A DNA stretch of 64,000 nucleotides, taken from the NCBI GenBank assembly GCA_958510875.1, contig OY294067.1, forward strand, positions 105,010,010 through 105,074,009, in the 5' to 3' direction. This DNA is from Endomychus coccineus (lineage: Eukaryota; Arthropoda; Insecta; Coleoptera; Endomychidae). The position numbers were made by a program, and so were the translations under genes. Within the stretch, counting starts at the first letter, position 1; every line of letters starts with the position of its first letter. The notes beneath the pieces are model-generated. The model made no database searches and was not told the origin of the DNA. It saw only the letters and a list, made by a program, of their open reading frames with translations. Below are positions 23,801 to 32,155 of this stretch, piece by piece.

Positions 23801-26800
23801 AATCATTCAAGTGTTCGAATTTTCCTCTCCCATTTTAGGTTCTGTAAACGCGTAAGCTAGTTATGGAAGATGGAGACTGAAGAACTTATGAACTTATTGA
23901 ATAGTTAATTTAATCAGCTTCAATAATAATTATGTCATTGACTTTACCCGAAGAAATTAACATCTCTAGTAGCGATTTGTTGTTTGAACATGCTAGAGAA
24001 GGGTATAAACATTTTTTGCAAGTGATAATAAGAAAATCGGTTGTCTGTAGAGTCGGTTTACTGACGATAGTTGAACGTGACAACGTCATAAGAAAATACT
24101 GATGGAATGGACGGCTGGCTGGTCCAACCTGTCATTTCAGACACGTTGTTATGATATGTGGAAGATTTCACATTTATGTTTTAATTTTTTGAAATCATAG
24201 CTACGCTCGATAATTATTTCGATCGAATAGTAAAGCAATTGATTTTTTTCTCATCGTGAACTAGTTCTGTCAACTTATTGTTATAGTTTTGCCTATTATA
24301 GCATAACCTACAATCGCTGCACTAGCGGACCGATGCTATTTATTTTAATGATGAAAGCACGAATATTCGACAATATATCACTGAACATATATTTAATATC
24401 GAAAGAATCATTACCTTTATCTCCGCAATTATCGTTGCTATAAACAATTGACACCACATTCACTTTTCACTACACTTCATACTTGACGAAAACATGTAAA
24501 TGTATTATTTTTTATAGCAGCTGTCCACGCGGACGCATCGCTCACTCAAGTAGGAGACGCTCTCGCTTGCACTTCAAGCCTTAAATGGAACGCCTTAGAG
24601 CGAGGTAACGCCGCATGCTTAAATGGAACGCCTCATGAGTCATGTTTTCTCGTGCATGCAGCCGGCTCCATCGAATTATAAGACGTTGTCACGTCAAAAA
24701 CGATTCGTTCCGTAAAGTTCAAAATTATGAAGCGATATATTGAATATCTAGGTGCATGATGGTGTTTTGAGTCATGAGATCAATATTGCCATGATGATTC
24801 CTTATTACATACATTTCAGAATATCAGTGAGTATCAGTTTTGATGTAGATACGTCTGTTATCCTGGTAAGATAAAAAAATCTATCATTATCACTATTGTC
24901 AGATCGCAATATAATATAATGGTTTGATCATTTTCAATGCACACATTTCACTTTCTCCGATAACTAAAAACTAAAAAAATTCTTCATTGACCAGTTTTGC
25001 GCTCAGGAAGATCAATAAGAATATGCGTATTCAAATCTTAGACGTCAGTATCTACATCTTCACAAGTTCGGCCCTTCTACATGCTCTGAATACACCGATG
25101 ACTAACCAACAATATTTCCCAGTTCGTACTTTTTTCAGAAATGTTAGAACTTCTTCGCGCATCAGAAACTTTGATTTTTTTTGATTGATAGTGCGATGCG
25201 CTCCCTTGTCACCTTTGGCGTTATATGACTATTACAAGAAGTCAACTGGATTTGTTTTCAGTTGACTGGTTTATCTCGGGCGTCAGATTTTGTTAAAGTT
25301 TACTCCTCATTGACAACTTCTGCTAGGGTTCTCTCCCCAAAGCTTGTCACAGTGCTTTCAAAAAAGCCCAGTCCCAAGGTAGTTCAGTGAAGTAATAACC
25401 GAGTCCGAAACGGACAGAATGAATAGTACCGAAATTGTTGGCTTTAATTACAATTGATACTTGGTTATAACTTGGCTTATGCAAGATGAAGCAGAAATAA
25501 ATTTAATGAAACGGAAAAGTCCCCAATGATGAATTTATTTTTGCAATGTAATACATTGAATCTATTCACTTGGATCTAAATGTTTGGAACCGACTTATGA
25601 ATAGGGGGTGTATGGAAGCTTTTTCAAATACAACGGGGAAATAGCTAAAACAGCGGGCATGCCAGAAACAACTAAGGGCGCTAAATACAATAATCTTGCG
25701 CGTGAAATGTGCAAGCGGGCAAGTGAAACGGGTCAGAGCGGTTCCCAGTCAGCTCCGGGTGCCGCACCTAACTCCGGGTTATCACGGAAGTCACACTCCA
25801 ATTAATTATATATCCAAACGTCTTATTCAATTGACGCCCCTTCTAACTAGGTCAGTATGCGGATTAACGGGGTAATTTTATAATAATGTCCCACCACCTT
25901 ACATGCAATATTCTTTCAAATGTTGAACAATTACAGTTCCTGCTTCCGGTCAAGAACAGCGTGCAGGGACTGGAATTATCGGCTCAGCAATACCTTTCTG
26001 TTTCCGGACAAGAACAGTGTATAACCAGATATTGCCGAGATACAATCAACATATCAATTTCAGTGCCCACTTCTAGACAAGAACAGCTTGTGGCCACCGT
26101 CTGTGGTCTATCAACGATATTCCCCTATTTTCGGACAAGAACAGTGTACAGGAAAATGCGGTGATTCCAATTCGCACAACTCATTCACTGTCGGACATCA
26201 TAAAATTACTTAAATATGTTTCGGATAACTCTAATCGGTATGCGGGCAGATAGAGTGAGGATAAATTGACTCTGAATTTTATGATTCTTCAATATTTACT
26301 TCCGCTAACAACCTCTCGCAGCCGCAAACAACCGAAACAGACCAGTCTCCGTTATGAAAATAAGCAATATGTATGAAAGACATGATTTAATATGGAATTG
26401 GAAAGTTTGTAACGAAGCTCAAAAATATTGAATAATTATTTAATGAGAAACACTTATTTTGATCATAAATTTTAGATTTCGTTTATATTGGTATATAGAA
26501 TTCATAATTCTGAGTAATATTATTGTTGTATAGGAATAAAGATAGTACCGGGTATAGACATCCGTGTAGTATACGGATCAGATTTGCATTCATTTCAATT
26601 CATAAGCCGCTTATATTTAATTCCATTCTAAACAGTTTATATTTAATGTCAACATGAAATAACGAAACAGATGTACTTAAGCATAGAAACCATGGCACAG
26701 AATTGAGGAACTAGTGAAGTGCCGCTACTTCTTCTACTTGAAAATTGCGTTCACGATGCTCCACCAAGATCTTTTGGTGAGCCAAAAAAACGTTCAAAGT

Positions 26801-27762
26801 TTGATGCGTTAATTTGAACGATCTTTGTTTCTAGACATATTTCATCAGAATGCCTGCAAATATGATTCTTAATATATCCATTTGAAATTATGGAATTCTA
26901 TTAATGTATAGGTACTATTAAACTGTCAAACTAGTATTAAATATAATCATCCGGAATTATTATGTGTTTTAAAAGCCAAAGTGAGAACTATGATACGATT
27001 ATACACCACGGAATGCATATTCGGAGATAATGAATCGTATTTCTTTCAATGGATACCGATCAAAATAATTTAAACTGCACATCCGAATTTACGCGCAATA
27101 TACGCGTTTTCTGTCTAACCAAGATTAAATACTTATTCAAATTTTGAGCTTCGTTACAATAGTTTCTTCCTATTTGTATCAGGTATTGGTGAAATTTAAC
27201 AAATTTTTAAGTACTTTTTCATGACTATCAGTCAATCAAACATAAAAAACGTTACCCAAAGTAACTCCAAGTCGAGACGAGGTGGGGTTCTGCAAGCACT
27301 TGAAGAAAACTTGAAATACAGGTACAACTTCTATATCGGAAATAGAAATTTTCAATTCACAACTTGAGTTGTAGTTTCAATATGCGATTAATTTTGAAAC
27401 GATTCGCGGCTTCAAGCAAGCACACCTGTAAATGCGAAAACTTTTAATTCGAAAATCTAGGTATGTGATAAATATAATCGTCATTGGTGCTTCGGGATGC
27501 ACCTGAATCTGATATCTCTGTGATGTTTTTTCCATATTCTAATTTCTTTAAGTGTTCTAAAAAAATTATATAAATGTTTATTTACATGATTCTTATGTAA
27601 GCTCCTTAATGAAGCTTTGGATTTAGAATTAGCTCGGGAACTTTTCGAAAAGTTCAATTTTATAGGTCTAATTAACCCTAAAAAATTGTCCAGAAAGCTT
27701 CTTTCGTCTTCTGCTTGAACTCTCAGTAACAAGCATACCACCAATATAGTCTTAATTGGCAT
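8728..27762 (-). CDS. PLB1: phospholipase B1-like GDSL (SGNH) lipase, six exons
   Basis: The coding exons in order are 27762-27586, 23724-23520, 19288-19062, 16730-16568, 10518-10204 and 8861-8728. Spliced length is 1221 nt, giving 406 residues plus TGA, the usual size of single-repeat insect PLB1-like enzymes. All introns are GT-AG and every junction phase agrees (0, 1, 0, 1, 1). Residues 1-17 look like a signal peptide. Ser101 in GDSLTAGN, Asn212 in GANDFC, and Asp351 and His354 in DCFHFS supply the SGNH catalytic residues, and GAMGDS, TSVH and LRPGDIDV are family signatures. The family hydrolyses phospholipid or related esters, secreted or membrane-associated; the substrate here is inferred. 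Exon 1 and its GTAAAT donor are the least certain part. Confidence 0.92.
8862..10203 (-). other. PLB1-like intron 5
   Basis: The 1342-bp intron is AT-rich. Near 9196-9235 it holds a CTGATGA...GAAA arrangement resembling a decayed hammerhead (see findings). Nothing else is recognised. Confidence 0.6.
10204..10518 (-). CDS. PLB1: PLB1-like exon 5 (catalytic Asp and His)
   Basis: The acceptor GTTTCAG and donor GTGAGT bound 315 nt. The translation carries a Cys-rich ECPCLSN, then FTVVAQPFLKS and DCFHFSQKGNAL, the block with catalytic Asp and His. Reading past the donor would add an unrelated tail, so the splice at 10204 is needed. Confidence 0.93.
11471..11967 (+). pseudogene. THAP-domain N-terminus of P-like transposase
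   Basis: ATG at 11471 opens MGKHGCAIRNCQ. The C2CH signature follows: two Cys near the start, then YRFLNPK, and VCSRHFSPEDIGSNDALKK with the third Cys and His. AVPTLL occupies the position of the usual AVPTIF motif. The first frame ends at 11839, while a second frame from about 11755 to 11967 (ELDLPNG...SRVSRPKSGG) looks like the natural continuation, so there is a frameshift or an unspliced short intron near 11730-11755. The rest of the transposase is absent. A domesticated THAP gene is possible but the TIRs argue for a transposon. Confidence 0.8.
12135..13235. repeat. 65-bp minisatellite with 130-bp higher-order period, about 17 units
   Basis: The marker GTCTCGATATTTAATTG recurs at 12161, 12226, 12280, 12345, 12410, 12475 and onward at 65-bp steps; one step (12226 to 12280) is 54 bp because TATCTCATG is missing. 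Units alternate between a type with AATTAG and a TCTCATGTA joint and a type with ACTAAG/ACGAAG and a TTTTATGTA joint, so the array has a dimeric 130-bp higher-order structure. A decayed half unit lies near 13350. It lies wholly inside the P-like element. Confidence 0.93.
13737..14086. mobile_element. PIF/Harbinger-like MITE, 350 bp
   Basis: The left end AGCTGGCTTCACACGGTCCG and the complement of the right end AGCCGGCTACACACGGTCCG begin inverted repeats of about 70 bp that continue through CAGTTCTAAC and AGGCCTGTCGCC. Both flanks carry TAA (13734-13736 and 14087-14089), matching the 3-bp TWA target of PIF/Harbinger elements. There is no coding capacity. It is GC-rich relative to its surroundings. 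Confidence 0.8.
14270..15005 (+). pseudogene. Tc1/mariner-like DDE transposase fragment
   Basis: A helix-turn-helix piece near 14275-14335 reads RVARATGVSTRNIRRIKNE. The open frame 14583-15005 reads VPIIYMDETYIH with the first Asp, then HTHSKRWSDGT, SRLIIVHADGENGFVPI, SGEYHNDMNYE, and SVVVIDNSPLS with the second Asp. This is the insect IS630/Tc1-like family also seen at 3905-4171. Between 14400 and 14580 the linker is present in broken frames. The third catalytic residue is not found, so the copy is truncated at its 3' end. Confidence 0.75.
15008..15199 (+). pseudogene. C-terminal fragment resembling a Penelope-like GIY-YIG protein
   Basis: The frame reads HSFPPLENINMLHKITKGRK followed by LNILESIEIFKQ. 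This resembles a C-terminal tail with an LHxxxKGxxLxxLExxEIxK pattern that I associate with Penelope-like retroelements. A related tail lies on the minus strand at 32156-32341. It is short and its neighbours do not extend the match, so the family call is tentative. Confidence 0.45.
15200..16567. other. PLB1-like intron 4, unrecognised part
   Basis: AT-rich intronic sequence. No repeat, RNA or coding frame is supported. Confidence 0.4.
16568..16730 (-). CDS. PLB1: PLB1-like exon 4 (GAND block)
   Basis: The acceptor ATTTTCAG and donor GTAAGT bound 163 nt. The translation IITFMIGANDFCTEMCYY carries the GxND motif with the oxyanion-hole Asn. The tail LRQLRDNLPRTIVNLVVAP is typical of the family. 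It ends in phase 1. Confidence 0.93.
16940..17780. mobile_element. long-TIR MITE-like element
   Basis: The left arm from 16940 (CTCATATTCGAG..., GAATTTCGATGAAACCTTGT, GACGTCAATAGA) matches the complement of the right arm ending at 17780 (CTCATATTTGAG..., GAATTTCGATGAAACCTTGT, GACGTCAAAAGA). The imperfect inverted repeats are about 85 bp and the internal sequence is AT-rich and non-coding. No clear target duplication is seen. It lies in intron 3 of the lipase gene. Confidence 0.6.
17781..19061. other. PLB1-like intron 3, unrecognised part
   Basis: AT-rich intron sequence with a short TA microsatellite near 18766-18779. Two short open frames at 18431-18756 show no family resemblance. Confidence 0.4.
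19062..19288 (-). CDS. PLB1: PLB1-like exon 3
   Basis: The acceptor ATTTTCAG and donor GTAAGA bound 227 nt. The translation GGEGNWKQYLTLPNILKNFN and later SQFNVAETGAISRDTPYMTK match the second conserved block of PLB1 enzymes, including the oxyanion-hole glycine region (V-A-x-x-G-A). It ends in phase 0 with ELDWK, which flows into the next exon. Confidence 0.93.
19505..20230 (-). pseudogene. Penelope-like element, GIY-YIG endonuclease end (copy 1)
   Basis: The minus strand encodes FHLEGVYSIPCSCGKVYIGE followed by TGRTVATRVKEHDHC, the GIY-YIG nuclease core with its Cys-rich insert. It continues through FYERKILEAIEILKHP to DSGYYLPNIWKPF. This is the C-terminal module of Penelope-clade retroelements. 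The reverse transcriptase is missing, so the copy is 5'-truncated. It abuts a second copy in opposite orientation, head to head, at about 20230. Its 3' non-coding end carries a hammerhead-like motif. It lies in intron 2 of the lipase gene. Confidence 0.88.
19591..19633 (-). ncRNA. hammerhead ribozyme, core C3 mutated
   Basis: On the minus strand: helix I TGCC...GGCA, core ATGATGA (expected CTGATGA), helix II GCCA...TGGC, then GAAAC and a minimal helix III before GTC. Position C3 is A, which should abolish cleavage. It lies in the 3' region of a Penelope-like element, where such ribozymes are known. Confidence 0.7.
20231..20838 (+). pseudogene. Penelope-like element, GIY-YIG endonuclease end (copy 2, inverted)
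   Basis: The plus strand repeats the same element as 19505-20230 in opposite orientation, starting AACACTTCCAAAATTATCTC and continuing to CCGGAAGCCAAGATTTTTCA. The conserved CysXCys and GETGR blocks and the FYERKILEAIEILKHPNN block are recognisable with frameshifts; the GIY-YIG core has extra substitutions. The two copies meet head to head, so their truncation points face each other. Confidence 0.85.
20728..20770 (+). ncRNA. hammerhead ribozyme motif, A15.1 mutated
   Basis: Helix I TGCC...GGCA, intact core CTGAAGA (position 7 may vary), helix II GCCA...TGGC, then GAAGC where GAAAC is expected, and GTC. It is the plus-strand twin of the motif at 19591-19633 but with a different lesion. Confidence 0.7.
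20839..21609. other. PLB1-like intron 2, unrecognised part
   Basis: AT-rich intron sequence with no supported feature. Confidence 0.4.
21610..23150 (-). pseudogene. Penelope-like retroelement: RT and GIY-YIG domains
   Basis: On the minus strand the frame 23146-22616 is a Penelope reverse transcriptase: LNVVSLFTNIPVV, FGQIFDTAKGSPISATI, and the catalytic KQYVDDCLMCVP. After a degraded stretch, 22287-21928 reads HKPASCVGKYFSNLKPLIPK, THTVYKLNYLDCD and KKRMYGHEYSTTKKNSENS-like blocks of the GIY-YIG module, where the Tyr-Ile-Gly part is altered to CTE. The 3' non-coding end (21610-21815) contains TTGACCCAG and CCATCATCAGAAGAC, shared with the inverted termini at 29072-29490. Several stops and a lost N-terminus make it inactive. 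Confidence 0.9.
23520..23724 (-). CDS. PLB1: PLB1-like exon 2 (GDSL block)
   Basis: The acceptor TTTTTCAG precedes 23724 and the donor GTAATC follows 23520. The exon encodes TPTSVHTLRPGDIDVIGAMG, then GDSLTAGNAL with the nucleophile serine, and IFFEDRGISFSGG. The exon ends in phase 1, splitting a glycine codon. Confidence 0.93.
24075..24694. mobile_element. TIR-bounded non-coding DNA element, 620 bp
   Basis: The left end ACGTGACAACGTCATAAGAA and the complement of the right end ACGTGACAACGTCTTATAAT form inverted repeats that extend with gaps through GATGGA and a CGGCTGGC/AGCCGGC block. The inside is non-coding, with a locally GC-rich part at 24520-24660 carrying CTTAAATGGAACGCCT twice. A target duplication is not clear. 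It lies in intron 1 of the lipase gene. Confidence 0.6.
24695..25607. other. PLB1-like intron 1, unrecognised part
   Basis: No supported gene, RNA or repeat. Confidence 0.35.
25608..26164 (+). repeat. diverged repeats of a CAAGAACAG motif, with two short open frames
   Basis: CGGTCAAGAACAG, CGGACAAGAACAGTGT, AGACAAGAACAGCTTG and CGGACAAGAACAGTGTAC recur about 60-68 bp apart between 25945 and 26150, each preceded by a TTC/TTT-rich stretch. The upstream frame 25608-25805 is GC-richer (TTKGAKYNNLAREMCKRASE) and matches nothing I know. It may be the leader of an unrecognised element. Confidence 0.4.
26165..27585. other. PLB1-like intron 1, unrecognised part
   Basis: AT-rich intron. No supported feature. 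Confidence 0.4.
27586..27762 (-). CDS. PLB1: PLB1-like exon 1 (signal peptide)
   Basis: ATG at 27762 opens MPIKTILVVCLLLRVQAED, a basic start followed by a hydrophobic core and a plausible signal peptidase site. The exon is placed to end at 27586 before a GTAAAT donor, because that gives phase 0 and joins exon 2 in frame. The frame stays open to 27481, so another donor (for example GTGCAT near 27510) could be used with a different partner. The mature N-terminal 40 residues are basic and not conserved enough to confirm. Confidence 0.65.
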
Positions 27763-27856
27763 TCTTGTAAAAGTTGTTTAAATAATTCGGAACAATCTGG
27801 AATAAGTGATTTAGTGTAGGTTGGTTAGAATTTCATTTTATGTTCCATGTACCTAC

Positions 27857-27957
27857 CACCAATTCAAATAATATTGGTATTCGAAACTTTGGGATAATTT
27901 GACTCTTGGGAATTGTTGTTGACAAAGATGACCTTCAACTAGCTCCCATGTTTGCAT
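27857..27957 (-). other. PLB1: possible 5' UTR exon of the PLB1-like gene
   Basis: On the minus strand an acceptor TTTGCAG precedes 27957 and a donor GTAGGT follows 27857. A 60-bp GT-AG intron (27856-27797, ending TTATTCCAG) would then join it to the leader before the exon 1 ATG. An ATG at its start opens an upstream frame of about 33 codons that stops soon after the splice. Short introns of this size are common in insects, but the call rests only on splice motifs. Confidence 0.35.
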
Positions 27958-29071
27958 CTGCAAACAAAACAAATTAAGTAGAAATAACACGTCAAATTTG
28001 ATGAATATGCTATTATTCATATGGTATCTTGTTAGTTAAGGCTTAATACTTTTTCAGCTACCTTGTGATATATTTTTGAACGAAAAAGAATACAATAACT
28101 TATTTTGTTCATTATGATTACGTCAGTATGTTGTTATTAAAATGTAATGTCAAAGTTTGAAATTACTATTGAACGGTTTAATAAATGTAGTCATATTCAA
28201 CAACGTAATTGTATTTTTATTTCTTTATCAGTAACACCGTTTAAATTCAAATATTGAAGATGAAATTGTGAACAATACTTTTGTTTTGTATCCATCTAAT
28301 AACAAATCAGGTTGTCTATATGTAGTCCAGTCAATATGTATATCTATTTTTTGGGCCAAATAATCTGTGATTTTTGTTAAGGGTGGATACTTTTTGCAAA
28401 TGGACGTTTTGATATCGATGGCGGAATTATTTTTTGACTAAACCTTGGCAATTTCCTAACCTCACTTTCGCTTTCAAAAATCAAAAGGTTGTAGATAATA
28501 ATGAAATACGAAATATTAGATTAGATCCCCTCACCAACCTGCAGTCAAGCGGTATGAACAAAAGGAAATTGCATCTTTACAATTTTTTTTGCCAAGTTAT
28601 GACGGTTCATTGATGCTAATAATGAACGAATTCATGGTTCAAGATCAGCCATTGTTGTCAGGTTGAGCAGCTTTTCAATGTTTTTGAATACAATTAACCA
28701 TCTGATTCAATAAACTGTTCATACTTATTAGGTACATTAAATAATAAAAATTATTTGTAATTTTAAATGTAATTCACGAACTGTTGTAGTATTCACCAGT
28801 TATGTGGAGGTAAATAATTAACAAATATACATTTTGATATTAAATGGCGGAAAGACTGTGAATAGCAAAAGGAATTATTTCTCAGAAGGCTCATCCTTGC
28901 TTTTTGAGACATTATTTGATCGATTATTAAAATAAAACTGGATCTACACCTGAAAGAATTAGATAAATATGTGGAAAATTAACTTTCAGCTTTTAGTCAA
29001 TATTATTAATACATATTATGATGTTAAATTAAGCATTATAATTTATAATAAAGAATTCTTGACCCAGTATG
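27958..29071. other. upstream flank of the PLB1-like gene
   Basis: AT-rich, with no coding frame or repeat that I can support. A promoter would be expected here or further upstream, but no clear TATA/initiator pair was fixed. Confidence 0.3.
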
Positions 29072-29131
29072 AATTATATATAAAAATTCTCGGGAAATAG
29101 GTCACATTAACACTCTGTTATAAAATTTTTT

Positions 29132-29173
29132 GTCTCAACGTACGTTTCGGTCTTACGACCATCATCAGAAGAC
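29132..29173 (-). ncRNA. hammerhead ribozyme (type I, Penelope-like)
   Basis: On the minus strand: GTCTT (helix I), CTGATGA core, GGTC-GTAA-GACC helix II, GAAA, an ACGTACGT palindrome as minimal helix III, then T and GAGAC, which closes helix I with one G-T pair. All catalytic core bases are intact. Confidence 0.9.
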
Positions 29174-29388
29174 TTATTACTTCGATAACCTCATTAATTA
29201 GAAACAATTGTATTAACACAAAGCGTCCTTATCGCACAAATTTCGTTTAAATGCCAGTGCTGTGTTATAATTCCGATTTCATGTTTCTGTTCGTTTCGGC
29301 GACGTTGGCATTTAAACGAAATTTGTGCGATAAGGACGCTTTGTGTTAATACAATTGTTTCTAATTAATCAGGTTATTGAAGTAATAA

Positions 29389-29430
29389 GTCTTCTGATGA
29401 TGGTCGTAAGACCGAAACGTACGTTAAGAC
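29389..29430 (+). ncRNA. hammerhead ribozyme (type I, Penelope-like)
   Basis: GTCTT at 29389-29393 pairs with AAGAC at 29426-29430 (helix I). Between them are CTGATGA (29394-29400), helix II GGTC-GTAA-GACC (29402-29413), GAAA (29414-29417) and the ACGTACGT helix III. Cleavage would follow the T before AAGAC. The short helix III suggests it acts as a dimer or with flanking help, as known for Penelope-like hammerheads. Confidence 0.92.
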
Positions 29431-29965
29431 AAAAAATTTTATAACAGAGTGTTAATGTGACCTATTTCCCGAGAATTTTTATATATAATTATAATTTATT
29501 GAAACATACACTCAAAATATCCGATTATCAAAATTTTCATATCAAAGCGTAATTTACAAATATAATATTTCAACAAATATTCAAGTACAATCCATTTATG
29601 GAGCCATGCAAGTTGTAATTTTCAGACACAACAGTGAGTAAGGGAGTTCAGCACAAGGTTTAACAAAAATAACGTTATCATCGCCTTAAGAAAGTCGATT
29701 TTCATAAGAATCTACTTACAAATGTCGCATGTGAATTGGGAAAAATCATCGATTTTTCAAGTTATACGATTGAGTGATTGTAAATAGGAACGCAATAAAA
29801 TAATGTGTTATAGTGAATTCACAGTGTGATTTCTTGTATAATTTATTATATTGATTGAACTAATGCTCACATTTTGTAATGCGTTCTAAGTTCCATACAA
29901 CTAACTCATACCATACATCCTTATTTGAGACATATTCAAGATGCTATACTTTTTACAGCTTTCAA

Positions 29966-31560
29966 TTATTTACAGGAGCCGAACTCCGAACATGTCGACA
30001 GTACTCTAGGACAGGTCAAATCTGTGTTTTGTAGATTATGAAGAGTGAATGGAAAACAAAGCGGTTTTCGCAATGGACCTCCTAGGATCATCACATGAGA
30101 GGGAGCAATATTTGTACCCGACATCATCATATTAGGGATTGTGGGATCCGCTTGCCTGGAGAAAACACAAGTTTGAGTTTTGGTTGCATTAAACTCTACT
30201 AGATTATCAGATCTCCATTTTAAAATTGTTGCCACATCTACATTAATTGCGTTAACCTGTTTCTGTCTCACTCCTCTGGATTAATTGGATGATACAGGGG
30301 CTCTAGATGAGAAGGCGGTATGTAGAGTACCATCATCTACAAAACTGTAGACAGGACAGGTGGTCACTTCCAACAGATCTTTGATAAGGAATAGAAACAA
30401 AGTTGGTACCAAGATAGATCCCTATGGAACACCAGCGTTGATAGTCATTGTTTGGGAGGATACTTCATCAACAAGGACATGGGGTTATCTATCTGAAGGA
30501 TATTAAGCGATATCGTTGAAGCGGCAAATCATGTGACGAACGTTCCCCAAAAAGGCCTTGGTGCCAGTCTCGATCAAGTATTGTAGAGATATCCATTGCT
30601 ACAGCTATAGATTGCCCATATTTTACAATATATTTCTGCCGTACATGTGTTACGTAGGCAAGCAGGTCACCTGTTGATCTCAGCTGACCAAAGTCATATT
30701 GCCGTGCATTCACGATTTTGGAACTCTCTAGATATTGTATGATCTGGATGTTGATTGCTTTTCCATCACTTTGGAAATTATAGATTATAGTGCAACGGGT
30801 CATGAATTATTAGGAAGCGTCTTTATCCCTTTTTTCGGAATTTGTTGAAGTCTAGCTCTCTTCCAACTGGAAGGAAACATAACAAGTTAGTATTTAAAGG
30901 TGAATAACCTACAGAAGACTGGTGTTAATTCTGGCGCACACTTCTTGAGAACGATAGGTGGAATTGCGTTTCCTCATAGCCCTTTTGGTATTGAGATCAA
31001 GCAGAATGCGTCTTATCGTGTACCGACGAAAGACAATTACAGGCGTATGGCTATCGATGGCAGCAATATTAGGAGTCCTCCCTTGTGGGTCCGATCTGGA
31101 ATTTGCTGCAAACATTCCAGCAAAAACGTTGGATTTTTCTTGTGGAGTAGTAGCCAGTGTGCAGTCATCTTTGGTTAGGGGAGAGAATGAACTGGAAAAG
31201 AAATTTATACCAATTGGTTTAGCGAAATTTCAAAATCAACGGGATCCATTCGGGCATTCGATAAGCTTTTATCTTATTTTGGCGTTATATACTTCTTTCG
31301 AAGCGCTTATTCTGTGATTGTAGATAGTTCTGGCTTCAACAGGTTCTATTCTGATCTCCAGACATGGATACCCGCGCCAACTACGGTATGCTTTTTGTTT
31401 TAGAGCGACAGCCCTAGAACAGATGTTATTGAACCATGGTTCATGATGGTGATTTGTTGGTATGGGGTATGTAAGTTTCCATTCCTAGCCTGATAATAGC
31501 TAAGATCTCTTTGGCACATTGCCTGCGGTCATCAGATTCATGAAAGGAAACTCGGAGAAA
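29966..31560 (-). pseudogene. LINE (non-LTR) reverse transcriptase region, degenerate
   Basis: Minus-strand frames in order from high to low coordinate: an RT linker (RAVALKQKAYRSW..., then FAANSRSDPQG near 31100), IRRILLDLNTKRAM (RT motif 1), FPSSWKRARLQQIPKKG (motif 2 region), TGDLLAYVTHVRQKYI and AMDIS-x(6)-DWHQGL (motif 3, where AFDRVWH is expected), AGVPQGSI (motif 4), YSFVDDGTLH (motif 5, FVDD for YADD), and LVEFNATKTQTCVFS (motif 6). The order and content fit a Jockey/CR1-group LINE. Many frameshifts and stops are present, and only the 5' part of the post-RT region remains. Confidence 0.85.
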
Positions 31561-31789
31561 TGCATGCGAAGACCATTCCAGTAGGTTGAGTTGTAAAATC
31601 AAACTCTACTATGTTGATATTATTTTTATTTGTAAGTTCACTTACTCTAGTTTCAATGTTATTACAAAATCTCCAGATTGTATTCAAATACATTCAAAAT
31701 ACGTAATTTCAACTATAAATACTTATCGGTAGAAAAGGATTACTGTGGTCGGTCGTTCGTGAACTTAGGAAGATTTTTTTTCGGAGCTG

Positions 31790-32065
31790 GTTGAAACCCT
31801 CTATGGGCATCTTATGGGCCTGTAACATCCCATAAGGTAGTGTGGGAGTTCCTGAGTTCAGAATTTAATCACCTCAGATGTAAGCACTAAACACTCCACC
31901 TCGTGTGGTAGGCTCGATCCTGCTTAACGGACCATTGTATCTTGCCTCACCACTTTCTTGGGCCATCGGAAAAATTCCGCAGTCGCCGCATTCGAACCCG
32001 CGACTGGCAACCACAGTAACTAAAAGATCGATGCTTCTACCACTGAGCGTATTACACGTTGTGTT
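31790..32065 (-). mobile_element. tRNA-derived SINE
   Basis: On the minus strand the head near 32062 has GCTCAGTGGTAGAAGC, a good pol III A box, and 35 nt later GGTTCGAATGCGG, a B box. The stem-loop does not close as a true tRNA (the acceptor arms do not pair), and the sequence continues some 200 nt through a non-tRNA body. This is the layout of a tRNA-derived SINE. The tail and any target duplication are not clear. Confidence 0.72.
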
Positions 32066-32155
32066 CAAATGATTATTATATTTGTAATAGCTGAGTATAA
32101 CAGCTCATCAAGACAATAATTCATGGAAGAAATAAATACATTAAATAGCTTGAAA

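Larger units (their letters stand above)
29072..29490. repeat. inverted pair of Penelope-like terminal repeats, 185-bp arms
   Basis: Left arm 29072-29256 and right arm 29306-29490 are near-perfect complements around a 49-bp spacer; the arms have equal length with no net indels. Each contains TTCTCGGGAAATAGGTC, a hammerhead ribozyme, and CACAAAGCGTCCTTATCGCA. The same blocks occur in the 3' region of the Penelope-like element at 21610-21815 and near 63920-63985. The spacer contains TTCGTTTCGGCGACG. This fits two Penelope pseudo-LTRs joined in opposite orientation with no coding body. Confidence 0.9.

Noticed and set aside
31980..32050. Possible true tRNA gene on the minus strand
   Set aside because: A and B boxes are good, but the acceptor stem does not pair and the sequence continues into a SINE body.
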